Of a stretch of DNA of 64,000 nucleotides, positions 59,930 through 64,000 are shown in pieces (the stretch's first letter is position 1; every line of letters begins with the position of its first letter). The notes beneath the pieces are model-generated. The model did no database searches. It saw nothing but the letters and a program-made list of their open reading frames with translations, and was not told the DNA's origin. Source of the stretch: Luscinia megarhynchos (taxonomy: Eukaryota > Chordata > Aves > Passeriformes > Turdidae); assembly GCA_034336665.1 (NCBI GenBank), contig JAPFBE010000002.1, positions 82,032,905 to 82,096,904 of the forward strand, given 5' to 3'. The translations under genes and the position numbers were made by a program.

Positions 59930-60200
59930 CTGCACCCTGAACCTGGCAGTCCAAGCAGTCTTCCATCTCTTTGACAGTCCATGCATCTCCAGTTTCTCTT
60001 GAAGGATGCCATGGGAGACCAGGTCATGAGGCTTTCCATTCACTTCACATGGCCAGTCATTTTGTCAGAGTTGGCAATTGGATAATTCAAACATGTTTGC
60101 ATTCTCCTGTGCTTGGAAATGGCATCCACTAGGATATGCCCCATAGCCTTCCATGAATGTCTGAGATGCTCATTCTCCCAGGTCTTGAACCTATGATATT
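59930..60200 (-). mobile_element. CR1 LINE internal fragment (reverse transcriptase)
   Basis: On the + strand, GGCAGTCCAAGCAGTCTTCC, TTTGACAGTCCATGCATC, GGATGCCATGGGAGACCAGG, CATGGCCAGTCATTTTGTCA and TGTGCTTGGAAATGGCATCC align in order with the antisense of the CR1 RT region just after motif A (FDTVSHSILLEKL in intact copies). Frames are destroyed by indels. As with the 10-kb fragment, the 3' UTR and octamer tail are absent. Confidence 0.8.
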
Positions 60201-63200
60201 ATGCAGAGGCTGATAGGAAAGCAAGCTCTGTAATCCTAAAATCTCAGACTTCATCTGAGAGTGCAAAACAATCTGGATTTCTATCCCATTACTTTTACTT
60301 CTGGCCAGACAAGCTATTAGCCAAAGGATCAATACCATATTTATAAAAAAATCAGTTTGTTCAGTTAAATATTGTACAAGAATACTCCGTGAAATGATAA
60401 TTGAACATAATTTAAAATTTCATACACACAGAGAGGCTTCAATCAGGTACCCAAATTCATACAAAAGACTGAAATTTGGAAGAGTAGTGTTCTTATCTTT
60501 CTGTTGGCCAGATCTATAAAGCTTATTTGTCAGATTTGTGTGTCTGCATTATGTTTTGAGGCTACTTAACTTCCTTAATTGTACTTAGTGCATAATTTTT
60601 AGTTTTTTCATTTTTAGTTTTGGGGTACTTTTTAGGCCTCATAAGAGTGCACACAGTAGTTGTTAAATCTTGCTGTTAGTCCTTGTCTGTTCAGATACTT
60701 GTATCAAGTCAGGGATGTACCTAAATATTTGCAGCTTTTTACTGTATCTATGGACTTTAACATAAAAGTGAAAGAAAGGAGCTGTCTCTGGCCTCCATGC
60801 TATATCATTATGCAGAGAAATACTATTTTTTGTTGGAGCTCTAATTCTGTTTCTTGGAGGTTGATTTAGCCTTGCCTTGTGTAATTCTTGTGTATTTGCT
60901 TGCCTGATATGTCTATATTATGGCCACAGCATATGGATATGTCCCTGATGGAGTAAAACGTATCAAGCATGTATAAAATAACGCTGTTATTTCAAATGAG
61001 AAACCTGGAAAGTCTAAGGTTCTTGCAATAAGATTTTTTTTCTCTGCGTGCTTAAAAGCTCTAAGCTATAAATTGTATACAAGACTAGGAATCCTGGGAT
61101 AGAATTCCTTCCAAGAATGGTTGTAGGGATTTTGCTTTTCTTTCCTGGGGAATGAATGATAATGAATTTGTGTTTTGCTTGTTTTAGAAAGGACTTGCAG
61201 TATTCACAACTGATTTATATTTAAAGAGCTATATAAATTTTAAGAGGTCATTGACATTCCAACCAAATGTATTTTTATAGAGCTATTATGAAGGTGACAT
61301 TTTTAGATAAAATACATTAATTATAAGTGTCATCGCAGATGCTGCTGTTCTGCTCCATTTTATAGAAAATAGCTTACATTTCCTGTCTACTTGAAGTTTC
61401 ATAACAGGAAAGACTACAGTGGCTATTCCACAGGTATGTTTGACATTGTACATATTTTTAAAAAATTTCTAGACCCCTGCTTTAATAATTCCCTTAACTA
61501 ATATTTAGGCAAATGACTAGCATTTGAAAATATTCTTAATAATTTTTGAAGACATTTAAAATTTATGTAGTCTCTTTATGGGTGTTTATTTTGAGCTCTG
61601 AGGTTTTTAAATACTTGCCAATAATTATAATTATTATACAGGTTTTTAGACATATCTTTTAATTTTTTTAATTATAGGCATTTCAGTGCTACTGTTAGTG
61701 ATGCACAGAACAAATTCCTTTTTTTTGACCTGCTGTAATATCTGTAATTAATGATACAATGATTATAGGCATTTTGGCATTCACTTGTGGTTTCAGTAAC
61801 TAATTTAGATAATGTTTATGATGAAGTCTACGCATTTACATCCTGAAACCATACACAGGAACAACAAAAGATATCACGAAAAGGGTATTATTAGTGTCAA
61901 TAAGTTTGACCAGAGTGTTGTGGTGTGGTCATCTGTGGCTGATTTAATCTTTATTTTGAATTATAGGCTTCTGGGTTTTGACAGACTTTATTGCAAATTA
62001 GAAGTTCTGATGTGCCATTGTTGGTCATTCTATAATTTTCAGTTTAATTAAATGTGAAAAAGAGCTTTGGCTTTGTTCTTTTATAATGTTTCCTCATTTT
62101 AACAATAGATACTGAAGTGTTAATCCCATTCTGTTCTGCAGAGGTTCTTATGTTGTCCTCATCAACATATCTTCAGATTTTCAGTCATGCATTAAATGAT
62201 ATGACTAACATCTGTTACATTTGGTTTGTTCTCTCACATTCTCTCCCTGGGGGAGGAATTTCATGTGCAGTTAGGGGGGTTTATTATAACATGGAGGGGT
62301 TTTTTAAAATATGTGTATTTATATGTGTTCATATTAGAAGAGGTGAGATCAGTGCACCTTGCACCTACAACAAAAGACGGGATGGTTTAGGAGTGGGTGA
62401 TTGTTCTAAGAAAGTGTCTGCATTCATGGGGGCTAAAACCATTATCATGTCTGAAGAGGGAAATTGCTGACCATGACCTTTATCTTGAACATGTTGGATA
62501 CAAGATGTTGAGCATTTTAAACATAAGAATTGAAATGTCCCACTTGATTCTCTCTCCTGTTAAAAATCAGTGCGGAGAGTAGAAAAGTAGGCTACAGTAC
62601 TTATGGTGGAAAAATGTTAATGGGAATATGATAATGGCAGATGACTTCTTGCTGATGAATTCTGGATTGTTGAGGTAGGTAATGATAATGGTAGCTGATA
62701 AATATTGGCCCTTAAAGATGAAATTGAATCTCCTAGCAAACTAGGAAAGGAAAAAAAACTGCTGTAGGTGCTGTATGGTAAGCCATTGTCAGGAGGAATT
62801 CCAAGAGAATTCTGAAATATTTAACTGATTTAACAATTTGAGGATATATATGTCCAAGAAAATAGAGATACATAAAGTGGTCTTGTGTGCCCATTCCCTT
62901 TTTGTTCAGCTTGCACCAGCTGTTCCTCATTCCTGAGGAGATCTTGTTTAAGTAGTGAAACCCTGCTATCACTATAAAAGTGATAAAAATCAGCACCTCC
63001 AGATGCTAAGCTGGGCTTTGAAGCATCTTAGAAAAATTAGGCAAGATTTCTAAAGCCGTGATCAGTGCAACTCTTCTGCTTATTTGCAAAGATATAAATA
63101 CATTTTATTTATAGAATGTCTTTTTATTGAAATCAGAAGAGCTTGCTATTTCCTTCTGAGGACTGTGGAAGATGACAGAGTACTTCTAGCACTGCTTTCT

Positions 63201-64000
63201 GTTCCGAGAACATTTTTGCAAATCAGTGTTATTCTGCACTGTTATTGTATTAGCAGTGAGAAACATTGTGGGTAATTAATTAGGTAGTAATTTTATAGTG
63301 CTTTTTATAGATCAGTCTAGAGTGCTTATACTCTGCAGAAATCAGGTTACTTCCATACTTCCATTGTCTAAGTAATATGCTAACCAGGTATGGTTTCTTT
63401 GAGCTGCAATAAAAGCCACTCCAGTAAGTTCTCCAGAAAGAAAAAAGGTCCCTTTTCTTGTAAGTTGGAAGAATTTGCTTATTTCTCCTTCTGAATTTCA
63501 GGAATTTTGTATTTTTATAGTCTTATTAAATGTAGCCCTTTCTTTTGTGCAGTGCTACTGTTTTTCATCAATGCAGTCATTGAGATAATACTGCGTTTAT
63601 TTGGGAGGGGCATTGTTTATATTACAGATATTATCAGGTGTTGAAACAATTTTAAAAAAACTAAAAATGTTCTTTCTAGTCTTAGCTATGCAAAATACAG
63701 ATACTTGTTTGCTAATTTGAGCATAATGAGCAATAAACCCCTATATAACTTTGTTACTAATTGTAATTTATAAATATCTATTTAGGATACATTTGAAATA
63801 GGTTTAAGTTGTGTAGCGGTATTGTATTAGCATAAAATATGCCTCATGCATGGAATGTAACTTTTATTTTATTTTCAATGGGTGCTTTTTATCTTCGATG
63901 TTTAAGTAGCTGTGAAAAGTACTCACATCAAGTTCATTTCAAATATACCTCACTTTTCAGGTAGATGGCTGTTAATTTGTTACTGGGACATAGATGGTGA
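60201..64000. other. Intronic stretch to window end
   Basis: AT-rich unique-looking sequence with small TAAT/ATTATAATTATT patches (about 61619-61640). No exon, transposon or RNA gene was recognised. Confidence 0.5.

Larger units (their letters stand above)
19979..64000 (+). other. RIMS2: RIMS2 intron 1, 5' portion
   Basis: All sequence after the exon 1 donor is interpreted as the beginning of intron 1. I looked for the exon 2 coding signature (KLHQQFEMYKEQ) on the + strand and saw none, which fits the very long first introns of RIM genes in vertebrates. Features inside are the minisatellite, CR1 and LTR insertions and short tandem repeats listed separately. Unannotated conserved elements or non-coding transcripts cannot be excluded. 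Confidence 0.8.

Overview
The window reads as avian nuclear DNA, probably from a songbird. It is AT-rich, gene-poor sequence with one sharp GC-rich island. Its interspersed repeats are almost all CR1 LINE fragments, several ending in the CR1 octamer tail, plus bird-type ERV LTRs. No bacterial or organellar gene structure is present.

Only one protein-coding exon could be recognised: the first coding exon of RIMS2 (regulating synaptic membrane exocytosis 2) at 19809-19978 on the + strand. It encodes the N-terminal tail and first Rab-binding helix of RIM2 and ends at a GTAAGG splice donor. Bases 1 to about 18.4 kb are therefore RIMS2 upstream flank. About 18.4-20.6 kb is the CpG-island promoter and 5' leader, with a TATA-like (ATAA) run, a CGG repeat, a pyrimidine tract and an upstream ORF. 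Everything from 19979 to the end is the start of a very long intron 1. I found no exon 2.

The most striking structure is a GC-rich minisatellite at 20618-22036, about 640 bp inside intron 1. It has 38 complete units of exactly 37 bp, with a single 1-bp slip in 1.4 kb, plus a short partial unit. Because 37 is not a multiple of 3, the array gives long spurious ORFs with a 37-residue period on both strands. Units carry either a 12-bp perfect palindrome or a one-base variant that destroys it. Some units carry half-sites resembling the REST/NRSF element, and others have closely spaced G-runs on the - strand.

Repeat layout: an internal CR1 reverse-transcriptase fragment at 10.0-10.6 kb (-); a CR1 3' end at 14.46-14.73 kb (-); old CR1 remnants at 28.57-28.75 and 29.1-29.33 kb (-); an ERVL-type LTR at about 33.59-34.60 kb (+); an internally deleted CR1 at 44.69-44.89 kb (+). 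A nested cluster lies at 50.05-53.0 kb: CR1 (-), CR1 (+) split by a 461-bp solo LTR, then an ERVL-type LTR (-). A CR1 tail lies at 58.87 kb (+) and an internal CR1 fragment at 59.93-60.2 kb (-). The remainder is unique-looking AT-rich DNA with a few short tandem repeats. Family assignments come from memory of consensus sequences, not from a search.
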